Source of the DNA: Gammaproteobacteria bacterium
GTDB lineage: Bacteria > Pseudomonadota > Gammaproteobacteria > Chromatiales > Chromatiaceae
Length of the DNA: 64,000 bases
Assembly: GCA_011389885.1 (NCBI GenBank)
Contig: JAABTK010000005.1
Span: 1 to 64,000, forward strand
Reading direction: 5' to 3'
Below, one piece after another: positions 31,485 to 40,281 of this stretch. The first letter of the stretch is position 1. Every line of letters begins with the position of its first letter. A program made the position numbers and the translations under genes. The notes beneath the pieces were generated by a model. That model had not been told where the DNA came from and made no database searches. It saw nothing but the letters and a program-made list of their open reading frames with translations.

Positions 31485-31820
31485 ATGCAGCAATGGATCT
31501 TTCTTGCCGTTGCCATTGTCAGTGAGGTAGCCGCAACTTCGGCATTAAAGGCGTCTGACGGTTTTTCGCGGTTATGGCCGTCTGTGATCGTTGTCGCGGG
31601 CTATGCCGCAGCGTTCTACTTTCTGTCGCTTAGCCTCAGGACGATTCCTGTTAGTGTGGCTTACGCCATTTGGGCCGGCGCAGGCATTGCGCTGATCGCC
31701 TTGGTTTCGTGGCTGGCTTTCGGACAGAAGCTGGATATTCCGGCAATCATCGGTTTGTTACTCGTTGTGGTTGGTGTGGTTATTCTCAGCACATCTTCCA
31801 AAATGGGTTCCCATTGGTAA
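31485..31820 (+). CDS. SMR-family multidrug efflux protein (EmrE-like)
   Basis: 111 residues, four membrane helices, essential Glu14 in the first helix (VAIVSEVAATSALKAS) and the signature YFLSLSLRTIPVSVAYAIWAG. Proton-coupled antiporter of quaternary cations or guanidinium-type compounds, acting as an antiparallel dimer. A weak ribosome site precedes the ATG. Lower GC than the flanking kinase gene, consistent with acquisition. Confidence 0.93.
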   Translation: MQQWIFLAVAIVSEVAATSALKASDGFSRLWPSVIVVAGYAAAFYFLSLSLRTIPVSVAYAIWAGAGIALIALVSWLAFGQKLDIPAIIGLLLVVVGVVILSTSSKMGSHW

Positions 31821-31834
31821 AAAACGGAGGGGCA

Positions 31835-32236
31835 ATGAAAAACAAATATGATTCATCGTGGGACTTGATAAAAAACGACGATGGAAATTCACCAGGCAAT
31901 GAGGACGCATTCGACAAGATTTATGCCGAATGGGAAAAAAGATCATGGGAGTCATGGCTGCGCGCTCAGCTTAAATTCCCGTTTTCAGTAGAGCGAACGG
32001 ATGATGACGGTGATGCATACTTCACGGACAGCGTCAAAGAACCGTTCAGACTGGGCCATGTCATGGAGGCTATGGATATCGAAACGGAGGACGAGCATTA
32101 TGGGATCGTATTGCGAGTGAAGGAAGTGGAAAAGATCGGGCATGTTCCGCTTTGTGACGTTGAGGTAACGTCGAGGGGGAATGAAAATTTCTGGCCTGTC
32201 AGGGAATACGCCGTGTGGTTTGCTAATTCGCGATGA
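31835..32236 (+). CDS. Hypothetical protein, CcbP-like calcium-binding family
   Basis: 133 residues from the ATG at 31835 with CGGAGGGG upstream. Highly acidic. Segments KFPFSVERTDDDGDAYF and PLCDVEV resemble the CcbP calcium-binding proteins first described in cyanobacteria. It follows the SMR gene by 14 bases and may share its transcript. AT-rich codon use relative to the surroundings suggests transfer. Family assignment is moderate; function unknown. Confidence 0.6.
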   Translation: MKNKYDSSWDLIKNDDGNSPGNEDAFDKIYAEWEKRSWESWLRAQLKFPFSVERTDDDGDAYFTDSVKEPFRLGHVMEAMDIETEDEHYGIVLRVKEVEKIGHVPLCDVEVTSRGNENFWPVREYAVWFANSR

Positions 32237-32880
32237 TAGGTTCTCCCATAGCCGGGGATGGTGCGTTACGGCGCGCGGCAATGCGGGTGTTGAATTCGAG
32301 TTTCGTCGTTGGCGCACCTAACGCACCCTGTCGCGGACTGATTCGCCGTAGCGCGTAGGATGGGCAGAGGCGCTCCCCGGTCATTGGTTTTGGTCGCAAT
32401 CTATCAGCGCCGCGCCCATCACCGACGCCTCCTGATGGATACGGCGCTGGAAGGTTGGCGGATTTTTGAGGGTTTGAGGGAGCGCCAAACGGCAGAGCCC
32501 GCGAAGGTGCCGTCACGGGTCCAAGAGCTTCAGTCTTGCTTGCTTCGGGCGTGCGCTCGTATTGCGCATAATGTATATTATGTTAAATCGTAAACGCCAG
32601 GCCGCCGGAGGGCGGATTTGAGATTCGTAAGCTCTGCTAGCGAAGCCTCGAGCCGGCTAAGGCCTCAGCCTCCAAAGTGCCTCGCGGAGGCTGAAGCTTA
32701 GCCGGTGTGAACGAAGCCCAAGCCCGGCTAAAGCCTTGACCGCCAGCGCATCCTCCCCGTTTTCGCAGCGTGCCGGGCAGGCATCCCCACGCTGGAGCGC
32801 AACACAAGCAAGCAAAACCGCCTGCGCGTTCTCTGCGGTCCTCGGTACCCTCTGCGTTCCTCCATTTGTGCGCAGGCGTA
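32237..32880. repeat. Repeat-rich intergenic region
   Basis: No gene. Contains a diverged GTAGGATGGGC element (about 32350-32455), a palindromic element (32653-32705, with a further partial arm to 32735) and one copy of the 150-base CGCAGAG element (about 32750-32875) which ends almost at the stop codon of the following minus-strand gene. Confidence 0.7.
32653..32705. repeat. Palindromic dispersed element (CCGGCTAA...TTAGCCGG)
   Basis: Arms 32653-32673 and 32686-32705 are near reverse complements around a 12-base loop. A related element lies at 40400-40461, sharing the GAACGAAGCCC centre, seen here at 32710-32720. Confidence 0.7.
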
Positions 32881-34101
32881 CTAGTTTCGCGGTTGTTGGT
32901 ACGGACCCCAGGTGCGTCGGGGCCATTGGCGGTCGCCGCTCCACCGGTTGGCGGGGTTGTCCTTGGACGGCTGCGAGCCGCGATATGGCGTCTCCGGGCG
33001 TGGCTGGGGCTGGTAGCGATAGGGTTGCTGCGTCCAGGGTGCGGCGGTGTAGCCCGGGGGGTTCGACGGCGCGTCGGCGGGTGGTTCGCTTGCGTTGCTG
33101 GAACTGGCTTCCGGGGTTAGCGTCGGGGGCGATGCAGGGTCGTCCGGGGTCTTCGCTGGATAATCGGTTTCCGCGCCTTCTCCGCTGGCGTCTGTGGATT
33201 CGCCCGCGCCGTCATTTACCTGGCCCGACAGGGTTTCTTCGTTGCCATCCGCTCCCGCCGCAGGTTGTGCGGATTCGGCCACCTGCTCGGGGGTTGGGAC
33301 CTCGGGCTCTTCTGCCGAGGTCATTCGCGGGGCGCTCGACTGGGGTTTTGCGTCTGTCGGCCCTTCTGCGGCGGCCTCGGTTTCGGGTTTGGCCTCCGCG
33401 GCACTCGCTGGCGGAGCCGCGTCGTCGGCCGCAGGCTGCTCGGCCCCGAACCCCGGGAGCAGTTCCGGCATTACGCTTGCGCCGTCTTGCGAGCGGAAAT
33501 AGGCGATGAAGGCGCCAAGGATGATCAGCGCGAAAATGAGCTTGGTGAGCAGCCCCCCGCCCCGCTTCGGCCCGGTCTCTGCGCTGGGCGCCGGCTGGGT
33601 GGCGACTGCCGCAGGCTCGGGCATGGGCATGGGCGCGGGCTGGGCCGATTCCGACTCGGGCGGTGTCGGGGGCGCAGCGGTTTCGGCGGGCGCTTGTGCG
33701 GTATCCGCTGGCTCGGCGGCCAGCGCCGGGGGCTCGGGTGTGCCGGGTTGCGCCGCCGCGGAAGACGCGGCTGCCGGCTCCGGGGCCTTGGGGGTCGTCG
33801 CTGCCGGGGGTTGCTCCGGGGCGGCGGCCGCCGCGGTGGCGCCGGCGCTCACTGCGGCCGCGCCGACGGCTGGGTTAGAGTCCGCTTGTTTTTTTGCCGC
33901 GACCTTCTTTTTGGTTGCGGTCTTTTTCTGTGCCGTCTTTTTCTTGGCGGCAGTCCCGGTCGCGGCAGTTTTGCTGGTCGTGGTGTTCTTTTGGGTTGCG
34001 GTCTTTTTCACCGCTTTTTTCTTGGCGACCTTCTTCTTCGCTGCCGGAGGTGTGGTTTTGGTCTGGTTCTGCTGATCCGTTTTGTCGTCGCTATCAGCCA
34101 T
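32881..34101 (-). CDS. Lys/Ala-rich, single-helix membrane protein of unknown function
   Basis: 406 residues from the ATG at 34101 (a longer frame to 34146 is possible). Residues 14-75 are a histone-H1-like basic tract of AAKKK and KKTA repeats, 76-180 an Ala/Pro/Glu-rich linker, 184-202 one membrane helix (LLTKLIFALIILGAFIAYF), and 205-406 an acidic then Pro/Gln/Tyr-rich tail (YRYQPQPRPETPYRG). The basic N-terminus would be cytoplasmic and could touch DNA or RNA, with the tail in the periplasm. Composition prevents assigning a family. Confidence 0.75.
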   Translation of the reverse strand: MADSDDKTDQQNQTKTTPPAAKKKVAKKKAVKKTATQKNTTTSKTAATGTAAKKKTAQKKTATKKKVAAKKQADSNPAVGAAAVSAGATAAAAAPEQPPAATTPKAPEPAAASSAAAQPGTPEPPALAAEPADTAQAPAETAAPPTPPESESAQPAPMPMPEPAAVATQPAPSAETGPKRGGGLLTKLIFALIILGAFIAYFRSQDGASVMPELLPGFGAEQPAADDAAPPASAAEAKPETEAAAEGPTDAKPQSSAPRMTSAEEPEVPTPEQVAESAQPAAGADGNEETLSGQVNDGAGESTDASGEGAETDYPAKTPDDPASPPTLTPEASSSNASEPPADAPSNPPGYTAAPWTQQPYRYQPQPRPETPYRGSQPSKDNPANRWSGDRQWPRRTWGPYQQPRN

Positions 34102-34236
34102 GGGGCACCCCGTGTTTAGGTTTGCGCTGTTGCTTTGGATATGCATCCGCCCCTTGGGGACGGTGCGTCTTCAATCGGTTGCTTGGGCTTCATCTTAGGC
34201 TATTTTGGGGGATTCTTATACCATTCGCCAAGGCGA

Positions 34237-34989
34237 TCAGCCGTGACTGAGCCCGCTCATGGTCTCGGTGAGCAGGTCGCTTGCGGTTTGCATGCCCTGC
34301 TTGAGGTTGCGATCGATCTCATCCAGGGTGATGCTGGCGGTGGCGCCCCGCCCCGCCGCCCAGTTGGCGACCACCGCGCAGCTGGCATAACAGATGTCGA
34401 GTTCGCGGGCCAGGGCGGCCTCGGGCATGCCGGTCATGCCTACGATATCGCAGCCGTCTCTCTCCAGGCGGTCGATTTCGCGGGCGGTTTCGAGCCGGGG
34501 ACCCTGGGTGGCGCCATAGACGCCGTTGCCGACGATGTCGAGCCCGGCGCGGCGCCCGGCCTCAATCAGGGCCTGGCGCAGGGCGTCGCAATAGGGCTCG
34601 GTGAAGTCGATGTGGGTGACATGGGTCAGGTCCTGTTCAAAAAAGGTATGCTTGCGGCCCCAGGTGTAGTCGATGATTTGGTCAGGCACGGCCACCCGAC
34701 ACGGGCGCATGTCTTTTCGGATGCCGCCCACGGCGGCCAAGCTGACCAGGGATTGGATGCCGAGGTGGCGCAAGGCCCAAAGGTTGGCGCGGTAATTGAT
34801 ACGGTGCGGCGGCAGGGTGTGGCCGGAACCGTGGCGCGGCAGGAACACGACTTCGACGCCGTTGAGCAGGCCGTGGGTCAGGGGGGCCGAGGGTTCGCCG
34901 AAGGGGGTGTGGACCACTTCTCTGCGAGTGACCTCAAGACGGGCCAGTTTGGTGAAACCAGTGCCGCCGATGATTGCGATTTCTGCCAT
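34237..34989 (-). CDS. mtnP: S-methyl-5'-thioinosine/thioadenosine phosphorylase
   Basis: 250 residues from the ATG at 34989. Purine nucleoside phosphorylase family: IIGGTGF and LPRHGSGHTLPPHRINYRAN (phosphate and sugar sites), TQGPRLETAREI and VGMTGMPEAALAREL. Salvages the methylthio by-product of polyamine synthesis. The gammaproteobacterial enzyme of this length usually acts on methylthioinosine; substrate not decided here. Lies alone, with a terminator of the upstream peroxiredoxin gene 90 bases away. Confidence 0.9.
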   Translation of the reverse strand: MAEIAIIGGTGFTKLARLEVTRREVVHTPFGEPSAPLTHGLLNGVEVVFLPRHGSGHTLPPHRINYRANLWALRHLGIQSLVSLAAVGGIRKDMRPCRVAVPDQIIDYTWGRKHTFFEQDLTHVTHIDFTEPYCDALRQALIEAGRRAGLDIVGNGVYGATQGPRLETAREIDRLERDGCDIVGMTGMPEAALARELDICYASCAVVANWAAGRGATASITLDEIDRNLKQGMQTASDLLTETMSGLSHG

Positions 34990-35076
34990 GCCGGGGGGTT
35001 CCTGCTGCGAAGATTGAAGATGCCGGCGATAGTAAAGAATTGTCCGCGACTTGAAAAGGCGGCAAGGCGCGAACAC

Positions 35077-35110
35077 AAAAAAAACCGGACCCTGAGGGCG
35101 GCCCGGTTTT
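35077..35110 (-). terminator. Terminator of the peroxiredoxin gene
   Basis: On the minus strand a GC-rich stem (AAAACCGGGCC with GGTCCGGTTTT, one bulge) is followed by a run of eight T. It lies 45 bases after the peroxiredoxin stop. Confidence 0.85.
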
Positions 35111-35153
35111 ATGGCTTCGGCAGGCGATCCGCGACCGCCCTGCCCTCGCGCGA

Positions 35154-35759
35154 TCAGAGCTTGTCGGCGTTGCCGGCCAGGTACTCGGCCACGCCTTCCG
35201 GGGTGTCTTTCATCCCGGTGTCGCCCTTGTTCCAGCCTGCGGGGCAGACTTCGCCGTGCTCCTCGGTGAATTGCAGGGCGTCGATCATGCGCAGCATTTC
35301 ATCGATGTTGCGGCCTAGGGGCAGGTCGTTGACCACTTGATGGCGCACCAGGCCGGCGCGATCGATCAGGAAGGAGCCGCGGAAGGCTACGGCGCCGTTG
35401 GGGGTCTCGACGTCAAAGGCCTTGCAGATTTCGTGGGTCATGTCGGCCACCAGCGGATACTTCACGGGGCCGATGCCGCCGTCTTTGATCGCGGTGTTGC
35501 GCCAGGCGTTGTGGGTGAAGTGGGAGTCGATGGAGACGCCGATGACTTCTACGTTGCGGCTCTTGAACTCTTGCAGGCGGTGGTCGAAGGCGATGAGTTC
35601 GGAGGGGCAGACGAAGGTGAAGTCCAGCGGGTAGAAGAACACCACGGCGTATTTGTCTTTGGTGTGCGCGGCGAAGTGGAATTCGTCCACGATGCTGCCA
35701 TCGCCCATGACGGCGGGTGCGGTGAAGTCGGGTGCCTGACGGCCTACGAGTACGCCCAT
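35154..35759 (-). CDS. Typical 2-Cys peroxiredoxin (AhpC/Prx1 type)
   Basis: 201 residues; ATG at 35759 is preceded by AGGAG. Peroxidatic Cys51 in DFTFVCPSE and resolving Cys172 in GEVCPAGWNKG; the first 20 residues (LVGRQAPDFTAPAV) are standard. Reduces hydrogen peroxide and organic peroxides with thioredoxin or AhpF. No ahpF beside it; a hemerythrin gene upstream and a thioredoxin 2.3 kb away give an oxidative-stress context. Confidence 0.95.
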   Translation of the reverse strand: MGVLVGRQAPDFTAPAVMGDGSIVDEFHFAAHTKDKYAVVFFYPLDFTFVCPSELIAFDHRLQEFKSRNVEVIGVSIDSHFTHNAWRNTAIKDGGIGPVKYPLVADMTHEICKAFDVETPNGAVAFRGSFLIDRAGLVRHQVVNDLPLGRNIDEMLRMIDALQFTEEHGEVCPAGWNKGDTGMKDTPEGVAEYLAGNADKL

Positions 35760-35842
35760 AGTTTTTCTCCTGGGTTTGGTTGACGGGGTTAGACTAGATC
35801 TAAGCCCGCTTATGCTAACTGGATCGGCTAGCGGCTTCAACC

Positions 35843-35872
35843 AAAAAAAAGCCGATCCTAGGCGGATCGGCT
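35843..35872 (-). terminator. Terminator of the hemerythrin gene
   Basis: AGCCGATCC and GGATCGGCT form a 9-bp stem with a 5-base loop; on the minus strand it is followed by eight T. Lies 110 bases after the hemerythrin stop. Confidence 0.88.
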
Positions 35873-35982
35873 GGGACAACGCCCCCCGTTCGGGGGCGGT
35901 CGCGGAACCCAATCTATGGGGGCGGGCCGATGACTCGGGTCGGCCTTGTTATGGTGGAGTCGTCTCCGTCGGAGTTTGGGGC

Positions 35983-36426
35983 CTACTGGCGGGCGGCGCT
36001 AAATACGCCGCTTTCTTCCAGTCGCGGCAATAGCAGATGCTGCTCGCGGTCGATGCGGTCCTCGATGGCCTCGAACAGTTCGTGGGATTCTTCCATGAAA
36101 TCCGGGGTGAAGTTGAAGTCGCAATCCTTCAGCCACTTCTTGTAGTAGCCTTCGAACTGTTTGCGCAGGGGCTTCTCGCCGTTGATGAAGCCCCAGGCCA
36201 GGGATTTGAGTTTGGGGTCTTCGTGGATCAGCAGCGGCGGATAGACGCCCCTGCCCTCCTCGGCCATGTGTTGCTTCATGCGGTCGCCGAGCTTGCACAA
36301 CTGCTCGTAGCAGGTCTTGGCGTTGGGTTTGATCCGCAACTGCTCCGGCTGCATCATGCCCTTGAGGTCGCTGATCATGTCCAACAGTTCGTTTTGGCGC
36401 TCACGGAATTCTTCCAACGTACTCAT
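35983..36426 (-). CDS. Hemerythrin-like HHE-domain protein
   Basis: 147 residues from the ATG at 36426, preceded by GGAGG (upstream in-frame ATGs at 36441 and 36444 have no good site). Four-helix pattern with the di-iron-type motifs HMAEEGRGVYPPLL and SHELFEAIEDRIDREQHLLLP. Family members bind O2 or NO, or sense iron and redox state. Neighbouring peroxiredoxin suggests a stress role. The spacing of His residues is not complete for a classical hemerythrin, so iron binding is inferred. Confidence 0.75.
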   Translation of the reverse strand: MSTLEEFRERQNELLDMISDLKGMMQPEQLRIKPNAKTCYEQLCKLGDRMKQHMAEEGRGVYPPLLIHEDPKLKSLAWGFINGEKPLRKQFEGYYKKWLKDCDFNFTPDFMEESHELFEAIEDRIDREQHLLLPRLEESGVFSAARQ

Positions 36427-37086
36427 TGCGTAATCCTCCATCACCTTTGAACAGGAACCGCGCTTACGGGATCCTGTCGGGTTCGGTCAGGGTCTGTTGA
36501 TCAGGGGGCGCCTAGGCGCCGGTACAACCATGATTACCTTCGATTTTGCCACAGCCCTGGTTGCGCAAGGCCTGTATTAGAAATCGGTAATATATTGTTT
36601 TTTCAGCGTTTTTTCATGGTAAGACAGTTTTTCCCATATTCGCGCCGGCATTGCAACCCCGGAAAAACCCTAGTGCGCCTGCGCATCAATAACGGAAACA
36701 ACGCCATTTGGGAACGCAGAGAGCGCAGAGGACCGCAGAGGACGCGGAGGAGGTTTTGCTTGATCATCCTCGCGTTTCAGGGCGGAATGCCTGTCCGCCA
36801 CTCCAGCGCCGCCTAGTCGCCCGGAGTAAAGCCCTCGGGCTGTGCGGGTTTCCGGTTACGCACCCGGGCCAAGGCGTGTACGCTCAGAGCCCGCAGTCAT
36901 ACAGGGGGGTGGACCAGCGAAGCGCATTCGCCGCTGAAGCCGCGGATGTCGGCTGCGGCGCCTATCCGATCTACGCTCTTGGGTTGGGCTAATGCGTGCC
37001 GTTAGCTTTCAATCGAAACGCCGCTCTGCGCCCTCTGCGGTTCTCCGCTTGCCCTGCGTTCCGAGGGCGCCTGGCCAACGGCTGGG
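36427..37086. repeat. Repeat-rich intergenic region
   Basis: No gene. Holds a minus-oriented copy of the 150-base CGCAGAG element (about 36670-36865) with the leader GATAACGGAAACAACGCCATTT-like text at 36688, and a further partial copy at 37015-37070 before the stop of the DUF523 gene. The stretch 36530-36620 is AT-rich and probably contains the hemerythrin promoter. Confidence 0.7.
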
Positions 37087-38058
37087 TCAAATGGTATTGC
37101 GCAACATCAGCTCGTCCGGGTGCGGATGCAGGTAGTGCTGACGCTGGATGTAGGCATCCGGGTGGCGGCGGAAGTGGTGCCGCAACAGCACGATAGGCAC
37201 GATTAGCGGTACTTGACCGATGCGGTATTGTTCGATCACTTCGGTCATTTCCTGACGATCGCCGTCGTCGAGGTGGTCACGCAGGTAGCCGAGCAGGTGT
37301 TGCAGCACGTTGGTGTGCTGTTTGCGGGTGGCGCGGTGCGTAAGTGCGGTCATTAGCTCGGCGCCGTAGTTCTCGGCCAGTTCGGCGAGGTCCATGTTGC
37401 CGGCCTCCGCCACCAGCCGCCCCATGCGCCGATAGGCGGCCTGATTGTGGGCCAATAACAGGTATTTGTGGTCGCTGTGAAAGTCCACCAGTTTGCCGGG
37501 CGCCAGCCCTTCGTGCAGCAATTGGCGCCAGCGGTGATAGACGAACACGCGGACGATGAAGTTTTCGCGCAGCACCGGGTCGCCCAGCCGCCCCTCCTCC
37601 TCCACCGGCAGCAGCGGGCGGGCGCGGAGGATCTCTTCGGCAAAGGCGCCGGCCCCCTGGTCCAGCGGGTGGCCGTTCTCATGATAGATCTTGACCCGCT
37701 CCATACCGCAGGAGGGGGAGCCCTTTTTCAGGATATAGCCGCTGATGTCGTCGATTTCGCCGGCGGTCTTGCGCCCATAGGCATGTAATTTATCGGTCAC
37801 ATCCAGCGCCGGATCCCGCGTGCCCGTGACATGCACCTGCTCGCCCTTCCGCACCAGGCGGATCGGTTGCCGCGGGATGCCGAGGCCGATGGCCACCTCG
37901 GGGCAATAGGGGATGAAGTCGAAGTATTGGCTTAAGGTGCCGTTGATGTAGGAGTCGCGTTTGTGGCCGCTGTCGAAGCGCACCTTCTCGCCCAACAGGC
38001 AGCTGCTGATGCCGATGCGGATCTTGCCGCCCTGGGGGATGTATTGGGTTTCCGTCAT
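37087..38058 (-). CDS. DUF523-DUF1722 protein (TudS-YbgA fusion)
   Basis: 323 residues. N-terminal DUF523 (about 12-160) with GISSCLLGEKVRFDSGHK, PEVAIGLGIPR and KKGSPSCGMERVK, whose cysteines bind an Fe-S cluster in thiouracil desulfurase TudS. C-terminal DUF1722 (about 190-310) with KYLLLAHN and FRRHPDAYIQRQHYLHPHP, as in YbgA. The fusion is common in Gammaproteobacteria. Ten bases downstream of the thioredoxin gene, so one operon. Confidence 0.92.
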   Translation of the reverse strand: MTETQYIPQGGKIRIGISSCLLGEKVRFDSGHKRDSYINGTLSQYFDFIPYCPEVAIGLGIPRQPIRLVRKGEQVHVTGTRDPALDVTDKLHAYGRKTAGEIDDISGYILKKGSPSCGMERVKIYHENGHPLDQGAGAFAEEILRARPLLPVEEEGRLGDPVLRENFIVRVFVYHRWRQLLHEGLAPGKLVDFHSDHKYLLLAHNQAAYRRMGRLVAEAGNMDLAELAENYGAELMTALTHRATRKQHTNVLQHLLGYLRDHLDDGDRQEMTEVIEQYRIGQVPLIVPIVLLRHHFRRHPDAYIQRQHYLHPHPDELMLRNTI

Positions 38059-38068
38059 GGGGTTGCCC

Positions 38069-38389
38069 TCAGTCGAAGAATAGGCCGTAGGGCCGTTGGA
38101 TGGCGTCGCACACCTGTTGCAGGCTGAAGCTGCGCCCGAAGCGTTGCGTCTCCCGGCCGTCGAAATAAAACAACAGCGTCGGTACGCTGAACACCTGCCG
38201 CTGGGCCGCCAGTTCGGGTTGCAGCGCTAGCTCGATCCTGCGCCGCTGGATGCGCGGGAACTCGCGTTGCAGCAATGCCTCCACCTTGGGCCACAGGGCC
38301 TGGCAGACGCCGCAGTCGGGGCCGGTAAAATACAGCGCCACCGCCGGGGCTTGGCGGATCAGGCGTTCGATTTCGGCGCAGTGGCTCAT
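38069..38389 (-). CDS. Thioredoxin-fold protein
   Basis: 106 residues from the ATG at 38389; a longer frame to 38680 runs into the divergent gene's leader and is not supported. Active site FTGPDCGVCQALWP has CxxC with GV between the cysteines, and FSVPTLLFYFDG gives the cis-Pro. A cytoplasmic reductase, perhaps for the co-transcribed TudS-like protein. Confidence 0.88.
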   Translation of the reverse strand: MSHCAEIERLIRQAPAVALYFTGPDCGVCQALWPKVEALLQREFPRIQRRRIELALQPELAAQRQVFSVPTLLFYFDGRETQRFGRSFSLQQVCDAIQRPYGLFFD

Positions 38390-38524
38390 GGGTTGCGTTT
38401 TAGGCTGATTGCGGGTGCGAGGAAGTCCCCCTATGATGCCCACTTCGCCCTTTCGGTGGCAATGGCTTTTCCGCCCGCCCGATCCCGGTACAATACGAAC
38501 AGGCTTCACTGAGGAGGAAAAACC

Positions 38525-39409
38525 ATGAGAAAGCTGCTGGCCATAACCTTGATAACGGCCGCGTTCGCGTTGCAGGCGGCGCCCGGCTATGCGCCCCATG
38601 AAAACCCCATCGGCGAACAGGCCTTTTGGTGGGATCCGGATTGGTGGAACGAGGGACGGTTGGAAATACCCGAGAACCACCCGGTGCGCACCGCGCAGAT
38701 CGAATACCCAAACGGCGACACCACCGTGCCCGCCCTAGTCGCCCGTCCGGCGGACGACCTGCCCTACCCCGCCGTCCTCTACCAGCATGGCCGTCGCGGG
38801 CTGGATGAGTTGGTGCAGCGGCAGGTGAAGCGCATCGCCGCGCGCGGCTTCGTGGTGCTGGCGCCGGATGTGTTCACCGCGCGCTTTATCGAGAAATTCC
38901 CCATCGAACACGACTACGCCACGGAGACCGACACCGCCGCCGGGCTGGACGTGCTGTTGGCGCGGCCGGACATCTCCACCACCCGCGCCTGCCTGGCCTC
39001 CCACACCCGCGGCGGCTACTTGGCGCTCAGGGCGGCCACCACCCATGGCCGACAACAGGACGCAGCGGCCTGCTACGTCGCCTGGTATCCGCACCTTCAG
39101 GATCCCAACGCCCCGGAGCCGATGCAGGTCTATCGCTACGCGTCCGAGGCGGACCAACTGGAGATCCCGCTGCTGGTGTTTATCGGCGATCAGGAACAGT
39201 ACCAACGCCGCCGTTCCATCGAAACCGCCATCGCCTCGCTGAAAAAGGCCGGCAGGGACGCGCGCCTGATCGTGTATCCCGGCGTAGGCCGCGGTTTCGA
39301 CTTCCGCCCGCCCCAGGTGCGCACCTTCGCGGATGATTTGGCCTCCAAGGACGCGCTGCAACGGGCCGCGGGCTTCATGCGTAAACACCTGGCCGGTTAC
39401 GCTAAATGA
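38525..39409 (+). CDS. Dienelactone-hydrolase-fold protein, catalytic residues altered
   Basis: 294 residues with a signal peptide (LLAITLITAAFALQAAPGYA) and a strong ribosome site (GAGGAGG). Alpha/beta-hydrolase pattern: VLYQHGRRGLDE, GFVVLAPDVFT, CLASHTRGGYLAL, LLVFIGDQEQY and VYPGVGRGFDF. Where the family has G-x-(C/S)-x-G-G the residue is Thr161, and the catalytic His of GHGF is Arg256. The acid position reads Glu. It therefore looks like a periplasmic pseudoenzyme. Overlaps the next gene by four bases (ATGA). Confidence 0.85.
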   Translation: MRKLLAITLITAAFALQAAPGYAPHENPIGEQAFWWDPDWWNEGRLEIPENHPVRTAQIEYPNGDTTVPALVARPADDLPYPAVLYQHGRRGLDELVQRQVKRIAARGFVVLAPDVFTARFIEKFPIEHDYATETDTAAGLDVLLARPDISTTRACLASHTRGGYLALRAATTHGRQQDAAACYVAWYPHLQDPNAPEPMQVYRYASEADQLEIPLLVFIGDQEQYQRRRSIETAIASLKKAGRDARLIVYPGVGRGFDFRPPQVRTFADDLASKDALQRAAGFMRKHLAGYAK

Positions 39410-40281
39410 GCATGGCGCGCGCCGAGATCCTGGTGATCGGTTCGGTGGCCGTGGACGAGGTCGCCGAGCTGCGGGAGCCGCTGCGGGCCGGCAGTCACAA
39501 CAGCGGGCGTTGGAGCGGCCGCCGCATCGGCGGCGGCGCCGCCAACACCGCCATGGCCCTGGCCCGCGCCGGCGACCGAGCGCTGGTGGTGAGTGCGGTG
39601 GGCGCCGACGCGGAAGGCGCCGACCTTACGCGCAAGCTGGAGTCCATAGGCGTGGACTGCCGCTATATCAACCGCCATGCCGGCGAGACCACCCGCTCGT
39701 TGGTGCTGCTGGAGCCCGCAGGCGAACGCACCGTGATCAACCTGGCCCGCGCCGCTGTGCCTTTACCCGCGGGGCTGGCGAAAATCCCCGCCGCGGCCTG
39801 TTATGTCCGCAGCGCCGACCCGGCGCTCACCCCCGTGTTGGCGCAACGCGTGCAACACGGCGGCCTGGTGATGGCCCACCTGCCGCCGGTGCGCAAGGAC
39901 TCCCGCCCGGCGCAGATCCTGGTCTGCTCCAAGGCGGACATGGACCAGCGCTTTCTGGCCGACCCCTTTGCCGCCGGAAAGGCCGTCGCCGGCGATGCCC
40001 TGGAGTGGGTGGTGGTCACCGACGGCCCCCAGGGCGCCGCCGCCTACGGCCGCCATGCCACGCATCAACAAAGCGCAACCCCGACCGAAGCGGTGGACGG
40101 CGTCGGCGCCGGCGACGTGTTCGCCGCCGGCCTGCTGCACGCCCTGGTGCGCGACCGCCCCATGCCCGAGGCCCTAGCCATCGCCGCCCAATGGGGCGCG
40201 GCCTCGGTGCAGTACGCCGGCGCCGAACCGCCGGCGGGGTTTCCTTGGAAGTTAGAAGCGGGTACGCCTGCGCACCGATAA
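39406..40281 (+). CDS. PfkB-family carbohydrate kinase
   Basis: 291 residues. N-terminal signature RIGGGAANTAMALARAG and C-terminal VDGVGAGDVFAAGLLHAL with the catalytic Asp; ATP site WVVVTDGPQGAAAYG. Phosphorylates a sugar or nucleoside, substrate unknown. Translationally coupled to the hydrolase-like gene; odd, since one product is exported and the other cytoplasmic. Confidence 0.92.
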   Translation: MSMARAEILVIGSVAVDEVAELREPLRAGSHNSGRWSGRRIGGGAANTAMALARAGDRALVVSAVGADAEGADLTRKLESIGVDCRYINRHAGETTRSLVLLEPAGERTVINLARAAVPLPAGLAKIPAAACYVRSADPALTPVLAQRVQHGGLVMAHLPPVRKDSRPAQILVCSKADMDQRFLADPFAAGKAVAGDALEWVVVTDGPQGAAAYGRHATHQQSATPTEAVDGVGAGDVFAAGLLHALVRDRPMPEALAIAAQWGAASVQYAGAEPPAGFPWKLEAGTPAHR

